From Mycobacterium sp. M26 (lineage in GTDB: Bacteria > Actinomycetota > Actinomycetes > Mycobacteriales > Mycobacteriaceae): a stretch of DNA of 64,000 nt. A program made the translations under genes and the position numbers. This document shows, one piece after another, positions 16,454 through 25,367 of this stretch. The notes under the pieces were generated by a model, which made no database searches, had not been told where the DNA came from, and saw only the letters and a list, made by a program, of their open reading frames with translations. Position 1 is the first letter of the stretch. The number at the start of each line of letters is the position of its first letter. Location: the NCBI RefSeq assembly GCF_001494595.1, contig NZ_LN929908.1, forward strand, positions 1,711,716 through 1,775,715. The letters run 5' to 3'.

Positions 16454-18121
16454 TTAGTGGTGGGCGCTGCCGTTGGAGCCGTTGCTGCCATTGCTGCCGT
16501 TGGTGGCGCCGGACTCTTCGTCCTGCCACTCGCGCAGCGCGGTCAGCGCCTTGTGTTCGGTCGCATGCGCGGCCTCGGTGAGGGCAGCATCCTCGGAAGC
16601 CGGATCGGCCGTGAGGAAGCTGCCGCGACCCGGTGCGCCACCGGAGCCCAGCTTGTTCATTCGCTTGGGTAGCGCAGCCCCCTGGTATTCCAGCGGGATC
16701 GGGTGGCCGTGGTCGTCGACCGGGCCCAGCGGCTGGTGCAGCTCTATGTAGGCACCGTGCGGCAGCCGCTTGATGATGCCGGTCTCGATACCGTGCTCGA
16801 GCACATCGCGGTCGCTGCGCTGCAGGCCGACGGCCCACCGGTAGGCGATGAAGAACACCAGCGGCGGCAGGACCACCATGCCGATGCGGCCGATCCACGT
16901 CGTCGCGTTCAGCGAGATGTGGAACTTCAGCGCGATGATGTCGTTCATGCAGGCATACGTCAGCAGGATGTAGAACGAGATCGCCATCGCGCCGATGGCC
17001 GTGCGCACCGGTGCGTCACGCGGACGCTGCAGCAGGTTGTGGTGCGCGTCGTCCTTGGTGAACCGCTTCTCCAGGAACGGCCAGACCATGAGCAGGATGA
17101 ACACCAGGCCCATGCCCAGCGCAATCCACACCGGCTGCGGGATGGTGTGGTTGCCGAAGTAGATCTCCCACGGCGGGAACAGGCGGATCAGGCCGTCGGT
17201 CCACATCATGTAGAAGTCGGGCTGGCTGCCCGCGGACACCTGGGACGGCTTGTAGGGACCGATCTGCCAGATCGGGTTGATCTGCAGCAGGCCGCCCATC
17301 AGGCCGAGGATGCCGAGCACCATCGCGAAGAAGGCGCCGGACTTCACCGCGAACACCGGCATGACCCGGACACCGACGACGTTCTTCTCGGTGCGGCCGG
17401 GGCCGGGGAACTGGGTGTGCTTCTGGAACCACACCAGCGCCAGGTGAATCCCGATGAGCGCCAGGATGATTCCCGGGATCAGCAGGATGTGCAGGGCGTA
17501 GATGCGGGGGATGAAGATGGTGCCCGGGAAGTCGCCGCCGAACAGCGCCCAGTGCATCCAGGTTCCGACGACCGGGATACCCATCGTGATGCCCGACAGG
17601 GCGGCGCGAACGCCGGTGCCCGAGAGCAGGTCGTCGGGCAGCGAGTAGCCGAAGAAGCCCTCGAACATGGCCAGGATGAGCAGCAGCGAGCCGATCACCC
17701 AGTTGGCTTCACGGGGCCGGCGGAACGCGCCGGTGAAGAAGATGCGGGCCAGGTGCACCATGATCGCCGCGGCGAACATCAGTGCCGCCCAGTGGTGGAC
17801 CTGCCGAACGAACAGGCCGCCGCGCACCTCGAAGCTGATGTCCAGGGCCGTCTCGTAGGCTCGCGACATCTGCACACCGCGAAGCGGCTGGTACACGCCG
17901 TTGTAGGTGACCTCGGCCATCGACGGATCGAAGAACAGGGTCAGGTACACGCCGGTGAGCAGCAGCACGATGAAGCTGTACATCGCGATCTCACCCAGCA
18001 GGAACGACCAGTGCGTGGGGAAGACCTTGTTCAGCTGTCGCCGGACTGCGGCCGACGGGTGATAGCGGGAGTCGATGGCATCGCCTTGGACGGCAAGGCG
18101 GTCAGCGATCTTGGAACTCAT
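16454..18121 (-). CDS. qcrB: Cytochrome bc1 complex cytochrome b subunit
   Basis: The 555 aa quinol-oxidising cytochrome b of the bcc-aa3 supercomplex has eight or so membrane helices. The haem-ligand histidines lie in the RQVHHWAALMFAAAIMVHLAR and RIYALHILLIPG segments. The quinol-site PPWEIYF is a variant of the PEWY motif. The C-terminus is actinobacteria-specific, soluble and acidic, and ends in a GSN tripeptide run (NGSNGSNGSNGS). The ATG overlaps the qcrA stop (ATGA). In M. tuberculosis this subunit is the target of imidazopyridine inhibitors. Confidence 0.96.
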   Translation of the reverse strand: MSSKIADRLAVQGDAIDSRYHPSAAVRRQLNKVFPTHWSFLLGEIAMYSFIVLLLTGVYLTLFFDPSMAEVTYNGVYQPLRGVQMSRAYETALDISFEVRGGLFVRQVHHWAALMFAAAIMVHLARIFFTGAFRRPREANWVIGSLLLILAMFEGFFGYSLPDDLLSGTGVRAALSGITMGIPVVGTWMHWALFGGDFPGTIFIPRIYALHILLIPGIILALIGIHLALVWFQKHTQFPGPGRTEKNVVGVRVMPVFAVKSGAFFAMVLGILGLMGGLLQINPIWQIGPYKPSQVSAGSQPDFYMMWTDGLIRLFPPWEIYFGNHTIPQPVWIALGMGLVFILLMVWPFLEKRFTKDDAHHNLLQRPRDAPVRTAIGAMAISFYILLTYACMNDIIALKFHISLNATTWIGRIGMVVLPPLVFFIAYRWAVGLQRSDRDVLEHGIETGIIKRLPHGAYIELHQPLGPVDDHGHPIPLEYQGAALPKRMNKLGSGGAPGRGSFLTADPASEDAALTEAAHATEHKALTALREWQDEESGATNGSNGSNGSNGSAHH

Positions 18122-19278
18122 GATTTGCGCTCCCAGAATGCAGGTCCGACAGGTTCGATGAAGTCGCCGTTGGCGACCAGGTAACCGTCCTGATCAATCG
18201 TGATCGGCAACTGCGCCAGAGCCCGGGCGGCCGGACCGAAGATCGGCCGCGCGAAATGCAGTGCGTCGAACTGGGATTGATGGCAGGGGCACAGGATGCG
18301 GTAGGTCTGCTGCTCGTACAGCGAGGACGGGCAGCCCAGGTGCGAGCAGACCTTGGTGTAGGCGAACAGATCACCGAAGTTGAAGCTCTCCTGGCCCTGA
18401 CGCTTGACCACCCGCGGCATGTCGACCGGCTTGATGCGGATCAGCATCACCGGGTTGCGCACGCCCATGGCGATCTCGCCGAGCTTCTCGTGCGATTCGA
18501 CGGTGGTGCCGTCGCCGTCGGACTCGCGCCACGGGAAGACCGTCTCCATACCGCCGGCGTCGATGTCCTCGGGGCGAACCTTCACGAACGGCGACTCACC
18601 CGGCAGGCCGGTGGCCCGGGCCAGGAAGATGGTCTCGCCCTTGAAACGGGGCGTCCACCCGGAGGTCCACAGCACCGCCTTCTTGCCTTCGGCGGTGGGC
18701 ACGACCGGCTTCCACGGGTTCTTGATCAGACCGCCGATGAAGGCCACCAGGGTGCCGACACCGAAGGCGCCGATACCGATCCCCAGCGACAGGCCGATCA
18801 TCTTGCGGCGCCGGATCGTCGAGCCTTCGAGGGCATCGCTGAGGTTGGCCACCACGGTCTTGCGGTCGAGTTCGGAGGAGGGCCCGTCGTGGCGCTCCTG
18901 TACCGAGATCTCCTGCGGGATGAACCGCTTCTGGAAGAGCACCGCGCCGATGCCGATCGCCAGGATCGACAGACCGAAGGTCAGGCCGTACAGCGGGGTC
19001 GCCAGGTTGTACAGGAAGTTGCCCTTGGCGCCGTCCGGCTTGTACTCCCACGGCCAGAACAAGAAGATCAGCAGCAGAGCCAGGCCGGACACACCGCCGA
19101 GCAGCAGCCAGAACGCCACCAGGCGCTCGGCACGCTTCTCGGCGCGGGTGCCCTCGACCGGCCAGCGCGGCTCCTTGAGGATGGTCTCGACGCCGTCGAT
19201 GCGGCCACCGAGTTCGACCAGCTCCTCGCGCGACATCTCCGCGAGCTGCTCGTCAGTCGGCTTGTTCACGTCGCTCAT
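18118..19278 (-). CDS. qcrA: Cytochrome bc1 complex Rieske iron-sulfur subunit
   Basis: The 386 aa actinobacterial Rieske subunit has three membrane helices. The 2Fe-2S ligands lie in CSHLGC and CPCHQS near the C-terminus. It accepts an electron from quinol at QcrB and passes it to QcrC. The ATG at 19278 (MSDVNKPTDEQLAEM) overlaps the qcrC stop as ATGA. The longer upstream frame is inside qcrC and is not coding. It is translationally coupled on both sides. Confidence 0.96.
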   Translation of the reverse strand: MSDVNKPTDEQLAEMSREELVELGGRIDGVETILKEPRWPVEGTRAEKRAERLVAFWLLLGGVSGLALLLIFLFWPWEYKPDGAKGNFLYNLATPLYGLTFGLSILAIGIGAVLFQKRFIPQEISVQERHDGPSSELDRKTVVANLSDALEGSTIRRRKMIGLSLGIGIGAFGVGTLVAFIGGLIKNPWKPVVPTAEGKKAVLWTSGWTPRFKGETIFLARATGLPGESPFVKVRPEDIDAGGMETVFPWRESDGDGTTVESHEKLGEIAMGVRNPVMLIRIKPVDMPRVVKRQGQESFNFGDLFAYTKVCSHLGCPSSLYEQQTYRILCPCHQSQFDALHFARPIFGPAARALAQLPITIDQDGYLVANGDFIEPVGPAFWERKS

Positions 19279-20114
19279 GCCCTCGCCCCGATCCACAGCG
19301 CCACACCGATTGCGGCGACCATGCCGATGATCCACATCGCCATACCTTCCGGCGCCGGCCCGAAACCGCCGAGCCCGTAACCGCCGGGATTCGGTGTGTC
19401 ACTGGCCATCTTGACGTAGGCGACGATGTCCTTCTTCTCCTCCGGCGACAGCTGCCGGTCAGAGAACTTCGGCATGTTCTGCGGCCCGGTGAGCATCGCG
19501 GTGTAGATCTGCGCCGGGGTGGCCGCGTCGAGCTCCGGTGCGTACTTGCCCGAGGACAGTGCACCGCCCCTGCCGGTGAAGTTGTGGCAGGACGCGCAGT
19601 TCAGCCGGAACAGGTCACCGCCGCGGGCGACGTTGCTGCCCATCAGCGAGTGATCGGCGATCTGACCGTTGGCGTCGCGGGGGACCAGCGGGCCGCCACC
19701 GTTGGCCTGGATGTAGGCGCCGAGGGCGTCGATCTGGTTCTCGTCGAAGATCGGGTCCTTGCGGGGGGCCTGGGCCTCACCGCGCATCGCCGGCATGCGG
19801 CCGGTCGACACCTGGAAGTACACCGCCGCCTCGCCGACGCCGATCAGGCTGGGCCCGCGGCCGTCGACGCCCTGGAGGTTGGCGCCGTGGCAGGTGATGC
19901 ACGCCGTGTCGTAGAGCTGCTGACCGGTGCGCAGCAGTGCCGACTGGGACTCGTCGGCGACCGCGACCTGCGGGGTGGGAGTCAGTGTGGCGGCCAGACC
20001 ACCGGCGAAGCCGAGTCCGGCCAGCAGCAGCACGGCGCCGGTCAGGCGACGACGCAGTCGGCGGCGCGACTTGTCGCTCATGCCGGATCCGAACCGCCCC
20101 GTTTTCTTGAGCAT
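19275..20114 (-). CDS. qcrC: Cytochrome bc1 complex di-haem cytochrome c subunit
   Basis: The 279 aa protein has an N-terminal basic region and signal anchor (LTGAVLLLAGLGFAGGLAATL), two periplasmic cytochrome c domains and a C-terminal membrane helix (MWIIGMVAAIGVALWIG). The haem motifs are CITCH and CASCH. The two haems replace a soluble cytochrome c, giving direct transfer to CtaC. The start ATG 20114 has an AGAAGGGG site. The stop overlaps qcrA. The gene order is ctaE-qcrC-qcrA-qcrB. Confidence 0.96.
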   Translation of the reverse strand: MLKKTGRFGSGMSDKSRRRLRRRLTGAVLLLAGLGFAGGLAATLTPTPQVAVADESQSALLRTGQQLYDTACITCHGANLQGVDGRGPSLIGVGEAAVYFQVSTGRMPAMRGEAQAPRKDPIFDENQIDALGAYIQANGGGPLVPRDANGQIADHSLMGSNVARGGDLFRLNCASCHNFTGRGGALSSGKYAPELDAATPAQIYTAMLTGPQNMPKFSDRQLSPEEKKDIVAYVKMASDTPNPGGYGLGGFGPAPEGMAMWIIGMVAAIGVALWIGARA

Positions 20115-20128
20115 CGAACCCCTTCTCA

Positions 20129-20740
20129 TCAACGGATGAAGTAGATCGTCGCGAACAGTGCGATCCACACGATGTCGACGAAGTGCCAGTAGTAGGACAC
20201 CACGATCGCCGCAGTGGCCTGCGCCGGTGTGAACTTGCTCATCCGGGTGCGCAGCAGCAGCAGCACGAAGGCCACCAGACCACCGATGACGTGCAGGCCG
20301 TGGAAGCCGGTCGCGAGGTAGAAGACGCTGCCGTAGGCGCTACCCGGGATCGTGGTCCCGTGGGTCACCAGGTGGTAGTACTCGTAGCCCTGGCCGAGCA
20401 CGAAGAAGATGCCCATCGCCAGGGTGATCGTGTACCAGCGGCGCAGCCCGAACACGTCACCGCGCTCGGCCGCGAACACACCCATCTGGCAGGTGAACGA
20501 CGATGCGATCAGCACCAGCGTCACCGGAACCGCCTGATACAGGTTCAGCTCGGTCGGTGGCGGCGGCCATACCCCGCCGGCCTGAGCACGGGCAGTGAAG
20601 TACATCGCGAACAGCCCAGCAAAGAACATCAGCTCACTGGAAAGCCACACGATGGTGCCAACACTGACCATATTCGGCCGGTTCAGCGAATGTACGCGCG
20701 ATGTGATCGCAGTTCCCGAAGTGCCAACAGCGCTCGTCAC
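20129..20740 (-). CDS. ctaE: Cytochrome c oxidase subunit III
   Basis: The 203 aa subunit III of the aa3 oxidase has five membrane helices and typical segments ATGFHGLHVIGG and SYYWHFVDIVWIALF. It begins VTSAVGTSGTAITSRVHSLN at a GTG, as in M. tuberculosis Rv2193. Its stop is 14 bp upstream of the qcrC start, so this is the first gene of the ctaE-qcrCAB operon. It is divergent from trpD. Confidence 0.96.
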   Translation of the reverse strand: MTSAVGTSGTAITSRVHSLNRPNMVSVGTIVWLSSELMFFAGLFAMYFTARAQAGGVWPPPPTELNLYQAVPVTLVLIASSFTCQMGVFAAERGDVFGLRRWYTITLAMGIFFVLGQGYEYYHLVTHGTTIPGSAYGSVFYLATGFHGLHVIGGLVAFVLLLLRTRMSKFTPAQATAAIVVSYYWHFVDIVWIALFATIYFIR

Positions 20741-20852
20741 ATCAAGAAGTATGACGCTTTGTAGTTGTCGAGGTACAGCCAGGGGCCGAATTAGTCATAA
20801 CTGTCGTTGATCGGCACTGTGAAGTTCCCGGTCGGCATGCGAATATCGGCGC

Positions 20853-21935
20853 GTGACCCAGCCCGATTCGCACCCCGCGTCCGACTCTCCGATTTCGACA
20901 TGGCCGCAGCTCCTGGGCCGATTGACGGCCGGGCTGGAGCTCGAGCCCGGGGAGGCCGGCTGGGCGATGGACCAGATCATGACGGGAGTCGCGACACCGG
21001 CTCAGATCGCGGCTTTCGGCGTGTCGATGAAGATGAAGCGCCCGACGGCCGCCGAGGTGCGGGAGTTGGCCGACACGATGCTGTCCTACGCCCAGCGGGT
21101 GCCCACCGATGTCATCGGTACCGACACCGTCGACATCGTCGGCACCGGCGGCGACCGCGCCAATACGGTCAACCTGTCGACGATGTCCTCGATCGTGGTC
21201 GCGGCGGCCGGGGTGCCGGTGGTCAAGCACGGCAACCGGGCGGCGTCGTCGAAGAGCGGCGGTGCCGACATGCTCGAGGCGCTCGGGTTGCGGATCGACC
21301 TGGGGCCCGAAGAGGTCGCCCGCTGCGTTGCCGAGGTCGGCATCGGGTTCTGCTTTGCCCCCGTCTTCCACCCGTCGCTGAAGTACGCCGGGGCGCCGCG
21401 GCGCGAGATCGGGGTGCCCACGGTATTCAATCTGCTTGGGCCACTGACCAATCCGGCCGGACCGCGCGCCGGGCTGGTGGGCTGTGCCTTCGCTGATCTC
21501 GCCGAGATCATGGCCGGGGTGTTCGCCGCCCGGCGCTGCAGTGTGCTCGTGGTGCACGGCGACGACGGCCTCGACGAGCTGACCACCACGACCACCAGCA
21601 CGATCTGGCGCGTCCAGGCCGGCACCATCGACAAGCTCACCTTCGATCCGCTCGGTTTCGGGTTCCCGAGGGCCCGGATCGAGGAACTCGTGGGCGGCGA
21701 CGCCGCGTTCAACGCGGCCGAGGCGCGCAACGTGCTGGCCGGTGCGCAGGGGCCGGTGCGCGATGCGGTGATCCTCAACGCGGCCGGCGCGATGGTGGCC
21801 CACTCGGGGTTATCCAGTCGCGCCGAATGGCTGCCGTCCTGGGAGGAGGGGCTGGACCGGGCTGCCCGGGCGCTCGACTCCGGGGCGGCCGAACAGCTCC
21901 TCGCGCGTTGGGTGCGGTTTACCCAGCAGCTCTGA
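20853..21935 (+). CDS. trpD: Anthranilate phosphoribosyltransferase
   Basis: Transfers phosphoribosyl from PRPP to anthranilate in tryptophan synthesis. The 360 aa product has the PRPP-binding GTGGDRANTVNLST loop, KHGNRAASSKSGGADMLEALG, and the metal-binding DGLDEL region. It starts at a GTG with no obvious ribosome binding site. Other trp genes are not in the window. Its last 126 bp are overlapped on the opposite strand by the end of the exonuclease gene. Confidence 0.95.
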   Translation: MTQPDSHPASDSPISTWPQLLGRLTAGLELEPGEAGWAMDQIMTGVATPAQIAAFGVSMKMKRPTAAEVRELADTMLSYAQRVPTDVIGTDTVDIVGTGGDRANTVNLSTMSSIVVAAAGVPVVKHGNRAASSKSGGADMLEALGLRIDLGPEEVARCVAEVGIGFCFAPVFHPSLKYAGAPRREIGVPTVFNLLGPLTNPAGPRAGLVGCAFADLAEIMAGVFAARRCSVLVVHGDDGLDELTTTTTSTIWRVQAGTIDKLTFDPLGFGFPRARIEELVGGDAAFNAAEARNVLAGAQGPVRDAVILNAAGAMVAHSGLSSRAEWLPSWEEGLDRAARALDSGAAEQLLARWVRFTQQL

Positions 21936-23684
21936 GTCCAGCCGCTCGGCCTGCTCGGCGGCCAGCCGGGCCGAGCGTGCGGTGGCCGCCCAGGACGACC
22001 ACGGCCCCGCCGACCCGATCGGGGATGCGAAACCTGTTGTCGCGCTGACGATTCGGACACCCGGGGCGGTAAGCCAGCGGGCGATCAGGGCCGTCTCCTC
22101 CACCAGCGCGCCGCCCAGCGGTGCGGCCTGCGGCAGGATCGTCTGTGCGCCGGCCTGCAGCGCCTCGACCACCGGCATCGGGGGCACCCGACGGGGTGCC
22201 ACCCCGGCCGCGGCCAGCTGTCCGTGCCGGACCACCGCCAGCTGCCAGCCGCCGGCGCCGTCGGGTGCGGCCGCCACCAGTTCCTCGACGGCGGCCAGCG
22301 CCCGCAGCCGCTGCCCGCGCCACAGCACGTCGACGGCGGCCGCGGTCTGATCGCGCAGCCGGGCCGCGCTTTCGTAGCGGGACTTTGCGGCCAGCTTGGC
22401 GACCCGGCCGACTGCGGCGGCCAGCGCGCCGTTGTCGAGCCCGTCGATCAGCGCGGCCGCCCGCGCCGGCGCCGCGGCGTAGTCGGCGACGCCGATACCG
22501 CGGGGGGCGGGGCAGGGTGCGACCTCGCGCTCCGGGCAGGCCGGGCCGTGCTCGCCGGTGCGACCGATCCGCGAGGTGCAGGTGCGCACCCCGGTGAAGC
22601 GGGCGACGAGGTCGGCGGTGTCCAGGGCATCGGCACGGGAGCGGAACGGGCCGATGGCGCGATCGTGGCGGGGCTCGCGGACCACCGACAGCCGCGGGAA
22701 TGCCTCGTCGGTGAGCACCACCCACCACCACCGGTGCGGAAAGCGGGAGCGGCGGTTGTAGGGCGGGGCGTGGGCGGCCAGCAGGCGCAGCTCGCGGACG
22801 CCGGCCTCCAGCGGGTGGGCGCACTCGACGTGGTCCACCGCGGTGGCCAGGCCGACCATCTCCTTCATCCGGCCGCGCGGATCCGAGCCGTTGAAGTACT
22901 GACCCACCCGGCGGCGCAGATCGGTGGCCGTTCCGATGTAGAGCACTTCGGCGCCCGGTCCGCGGAACAGGTACACCCCGGGCCGGTTGGGCAGCCGCTG
23001 GGCCAGGGAGCGCTTACTGCGCTGGGCGTTGGAGACGTTCGGTAGGTAGCCGCGCAGATCGGTGTAGGTGTGGATGCCCTGATTGCCCACCCGCTCGATC
23101 AGCGCGTGCAACACGTCGACGGTGGCCCGGGCGTCGTCGAGGGCACGGTGGGTGGGCCGGGTGGCCGAGCCGACCAGGGCGGCCAGCGTGGCCAGCCGCA
23201 CGCTGGGCGCCTCCTCGCGGGTCAGCACCCGGCGGGCCAGCTTCACCGTGCACAGCACCGGGGGCCGGGGCCAGGTGATCCCGCACTGCTCGGCGGCCGA
23301 GCGCAGGAAGCCGATGTCGAAGCCCGCGTTGTGGGCGACCAGCACCGAGCCGCGGGCGAATTCGAGGAACATCGGCAACACCGCGTGGATGGTCGGTGCG
23401 TCGTGGACCATCGCCGTGGTGATCCCGGTCAGCTGGACGATCTGCGGCGGAATGGACCGCTGTGGGTCCACCAGGGTGGCGAATTCGCCGAGCACCTCGC
23501 CGCCGCGCACCTTGACCGCACCTATCTCGGTGATGGCGTCGCGGGAGCCGTCGGCCCCGGCGGTGGCCCGCCCGCCGGTGGTCTCCAGATCGACCACGAC
23601 GAAGGTGGTTTCCCGCAGCGAGATGTCAGCGGCCGGGTCAACGTCGGCGAAGCTCAGCTGAGCGTCGATCGGTGAACCGGCCAC
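21810..23684 (-). CDS. DEDD 3'-5' exonuclease fused to a GIY-YIG (UvrC-like) domain
   Basis: The roughly 624 aa protein joins a DnaQ-type exonuclease (VVVDLETTGG at about 27-36, later HNAGFDIGFL and HRALDDARAT) to a GIY-YIG nuclease module (NRPGVYLFRGPGAEVLYIGTA near 225-245) followed by a UvrC-like region. This is the known mycobacterial architecture of Rv2191, likely acting in DNA repair or proofreading. The start is uncertain: GTG 23684 gives a short leader before the exonuclease, while GTG 23729 adds a Cys-rich 15 aa. The C-terminal 42 codons lie antisense to trpD. Confidence 0.85.
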   Translation of the reverse strand: MAGSPIDAQLSFADVDPAADISLRETTFVVVDLETTGGRATAGADGSRDAITEIGAVKVRGGEVLGEFATLVDPQRSIPPQIVQLTGITTAMVHDAPTIHAVLPMFLEFARGSVLVAHNAGFDIGFLRSAAEQCGITWPRPPVLCTVKLARRVLTREEAPSVRLATLAALVGSATRPTHRALDDARATVDVLHALIERVGNQGIHTYTDLRGYLPNVSNAQRSKRSLAQRLPNRPGVYLFRGPGAEVLYIGTATDLRRRVGQYFNGSDPRGRMKEMVGLATAVDHVECAHPLEAGVRELRLLAAHAPPYNRRSRFPHRWWWVVLTDEAFPRLSVVREPRHDRAIGPFRSRADALDTADLVARFTGVRTCTSRIGRTGEHGPACPEREVAPCPAPRGIGVADYAAAPARAAALIDGLDNGALAAAVGRVAKLAAKSRYESAARLRDQTAAAVDVLWRGQRLRALAAVEELVAAAPDGAGGWQLAVVRHGQLAAAGVAPRRVPPMPVVEALQAGAQTILPQAAPLGGALVEETALIARWLTAPGVRIVSATTGFASPIGSAGPWSSWAATARSARLAAEQAERLDSELLGKPHPTREELFGRPGVERPGSPVQPLLPGRQPFGATG

Positions 23685-23798
23685 AGCTGCAGACGGTAGG
23701 CAGCCGCACCGACAGGTCCGGGATGCCACTCCGCGGCCGCCGGAACTTGTCGGTGCCGCGAGCTAGCGTGCGGCCAAGCCGAAGAGAGGAGACCCGTC

Positions 23799-24020
23799 AT
23801 GGGTACGGAGCCAGGCGATCCGGTCGTCATCGACTGCGACGACTGCGCGGTGCGCGGTCCGGGCTGCCGGGATTGTGTCGTGAGTGTTTTGCTGGGAGTT
23901 CCGGAGACATTGCTCGACGACGAACGCGCTGCACTCGAGGTTCTCGCCGAAGCGGGGTTGGCACCCCGGTTGCGGTTGGTGCCGATCCATCGTCACGGGG
24001 GGCCGGGCCTGGCCAGCTGA
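23799..24020 (+). CDS. Small four-cysteine protein, function unknown
   Basis: The 73 aa protein starts at an ATG with an excellent ribosome binding site (AGAGGAGACC). It has two CxxC pairs, CDDC and CRDC, separated by six residues in the first 26 residues, which suggests a small zinc-binding knuckle. A helix-like acidic segment (LLDDERAALEVLAEAGLAP) and a short basic end follow. The four cysteines and start signal support a real gene. The role and partner are unknown. It stands upstream of the NlpC/P60 gene. Confidence 0.75.
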   Translation: MGTEPGDPVVIDCDDCAVRGPGCRDCVVSVLLGVPETLLDDERAALEVLAEAGLAPRLRLVPIHRHGGPGLAS

Positions 24021-24189
24021 TGGCTGGTAGGTTGGCCGTCAAGGTTGTGACTTGTGTGGCAGGCGTGACTGGCCATGTGTTAAATCTTGGTCTCACGTTG
24101 GACAATGCCGATGCCATTTCGTAACCTATTCGAGACCTAAGGCAGCTCGATGCAGACGGCGTCGACGGCACTTAAAAGGATGCTTTATC

Positions 24190-25326
24190 TTGAGGTTTGA
24201 TCGCAGGTCCCTGGCTCAACGCGTTCTTCGACGCCATGTAGTAGGTGGGATTGCGGGCCTCGCGGTGTTCTCCGCCGTTATCTCCGGCACTGTGCACGCC
24301 GATCCCGCCGAAGACGGTGTGGCAAAGCTCAACGAGTTGTCCCGCCAGGCCGAGCAGCTCACCGAATCCATGCATTCCGCTCAGCTTGATCTGGACAAGA
24401 AGCTGCAAGTGCAGGCCGCCGCCGAGAAGAAGCATGTCGATGACCTGGCCGCCGCCGATGCCGCCAGGGCGCAGCTGGCTACCTATCAGGTATCCGTCGA
24501 CAAGTTTGCTGCCGCCATGTACATGGGTGGCCGCACCGATGGTTTCAATGCGATCCTGACCGCCGAGTCGCCGCAGGGCCTGATCGACAAGATGGCCGTC
24601 CAGAAGGTGATGGCCACCGAGATGTCGGCGCAGATGCAGAACTACCGCCGCGTCTCCGACGAGTCCGTCAAGGCCGAGGCCGCCTCGGCCAAGTCCGCCG
24701 CGGACGCCAAGACGGCCGCCGAGCAGGCCGCCGCCGTACGGGCCGACCTGCAGCGCAAGCAGTCCCAACTGCAGGTCCAGATCGCGATCGTGAAATCCCG
24801 CTACCAGATGCTGACCCCCGAGCAGCGGACCGCACTGGCCGCTCCGGGCCCGCCGCCGCCGGCCGAGATACTGGCCGCGCCCGCACCGGATGCGCTGCCC
24901 CCGATCGATGCCCCGCCGCCTCCGCCCGAGGCCGCCGAGGTGGTTCCGATGGCCGCCGTGCCCGCACCCAGCGAGGGCTCCGGTGAAGGTGCCATCGCCG
25001 TGCAGGCCGCACTGACCCGCATCGGTGACCCGTACGTGTGGGGCGGTTCCGGTCCCAACCAGTTCGACTGCTCGGGTCTGGTGATGTGGGCCTTCCAGCA
25101 GGCCGGCATCTTCCTGCCGCACTCCAGCCAGGCGCTGGCCGCCGGCGGACAGCCGGTGTCGATGGACAACATCCAGCCCGGCGACGTCGTCAACTACTAC
25201 TCCGACGCCTCGCACTCGGCGATCTACATCGGCGACGGCATGATGGTGCACGCCTCGACGTTCGGCGTACCGGTGCGGGTCGCCCCGGTGAACAACGCGC
25301 CGATCTACAACATCCGCCGGTACTGA
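24190..25326 (+). CDS. Secreted NlpC/P60 peptidoglycan hydrolase (Rv2190c-like)
   Basis: The 378 aa product has a signal sequence (VVGGIAGLAVFSAVISGTVHA, cut near ADPAEDG) and a long coiled-coil stalk (about 40-215) rich in Ala, Lys and Gln. A Pro-rich hinge and a C-terminal NlpC/P60 domain follow. Catalytic residues are the Cys in FDCSGLVMW and the His in SHSAIYIGDG. It probably cleaves stem peptides in the cell wall. The family N-terminus fits a TTG start at 24190 behind AAAAGGATGC. ATG/GTG choices further upstream would spoil the signal peptide. The 170-bp leader is AT-richer than the surroundings. Confidence 0.87.
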   Translation: MRFDRRSLAQRVLRRHVVGGIAGLAVFSAVISGTVHADPAEDGVAKLNELSRQAEQLTESMHSAQLDLDKKLQVQAAAEKKHVDDLAAADAARAQLATYQVSVDKFAAAMYMGGRTDGFNAILTAESPQGLIDKMAVQKVMATEMSAQMQNYRRVSDESVKAEAASAKSAADAKTAAEQAAAVRADLQRKQSQLQVQIAIVKSRYQMLTPEQRTALAAPGPPPPAEILAAPAPDALPPIDAPPPPPEAAEVVPMAAVPAPSEGSGEGAIAVQAALTRIGDPYVWGGSGPNQFDCSGLVMWAFQQAGIFLPHSSQALAAGGQPVSMDNIQPGDVVNYYSDASHSAIYIGDGMMVHASTFGVPVRVAPVNNAPIYNIRRY

Positions 25327-25367
25327 TCCACCGCTCCGTTCGCCGGTGGCTTCCGGTCACGCTGGCC

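Noticed and set aside
16454..16500. GSN codon repeats at the QcrB end as a phase-variable tract
   Set aside because: The repeat unit is a multiple of three, so length change would not break the frame, and the tail is known to vary.
24110..24140. GTAAC...GAGAC pair before the NlpC/P60 gene as an MtrA box
   Set aside because: The second half departs from the recalled consensus, so the match is too weak to call.
24021..24189. c-di-AMP (ydaO-type) riboswitch before the NlpC/P60 gene
   Set aside because: The conserved ydaO core was not found in the leader, although such genes can carry it.
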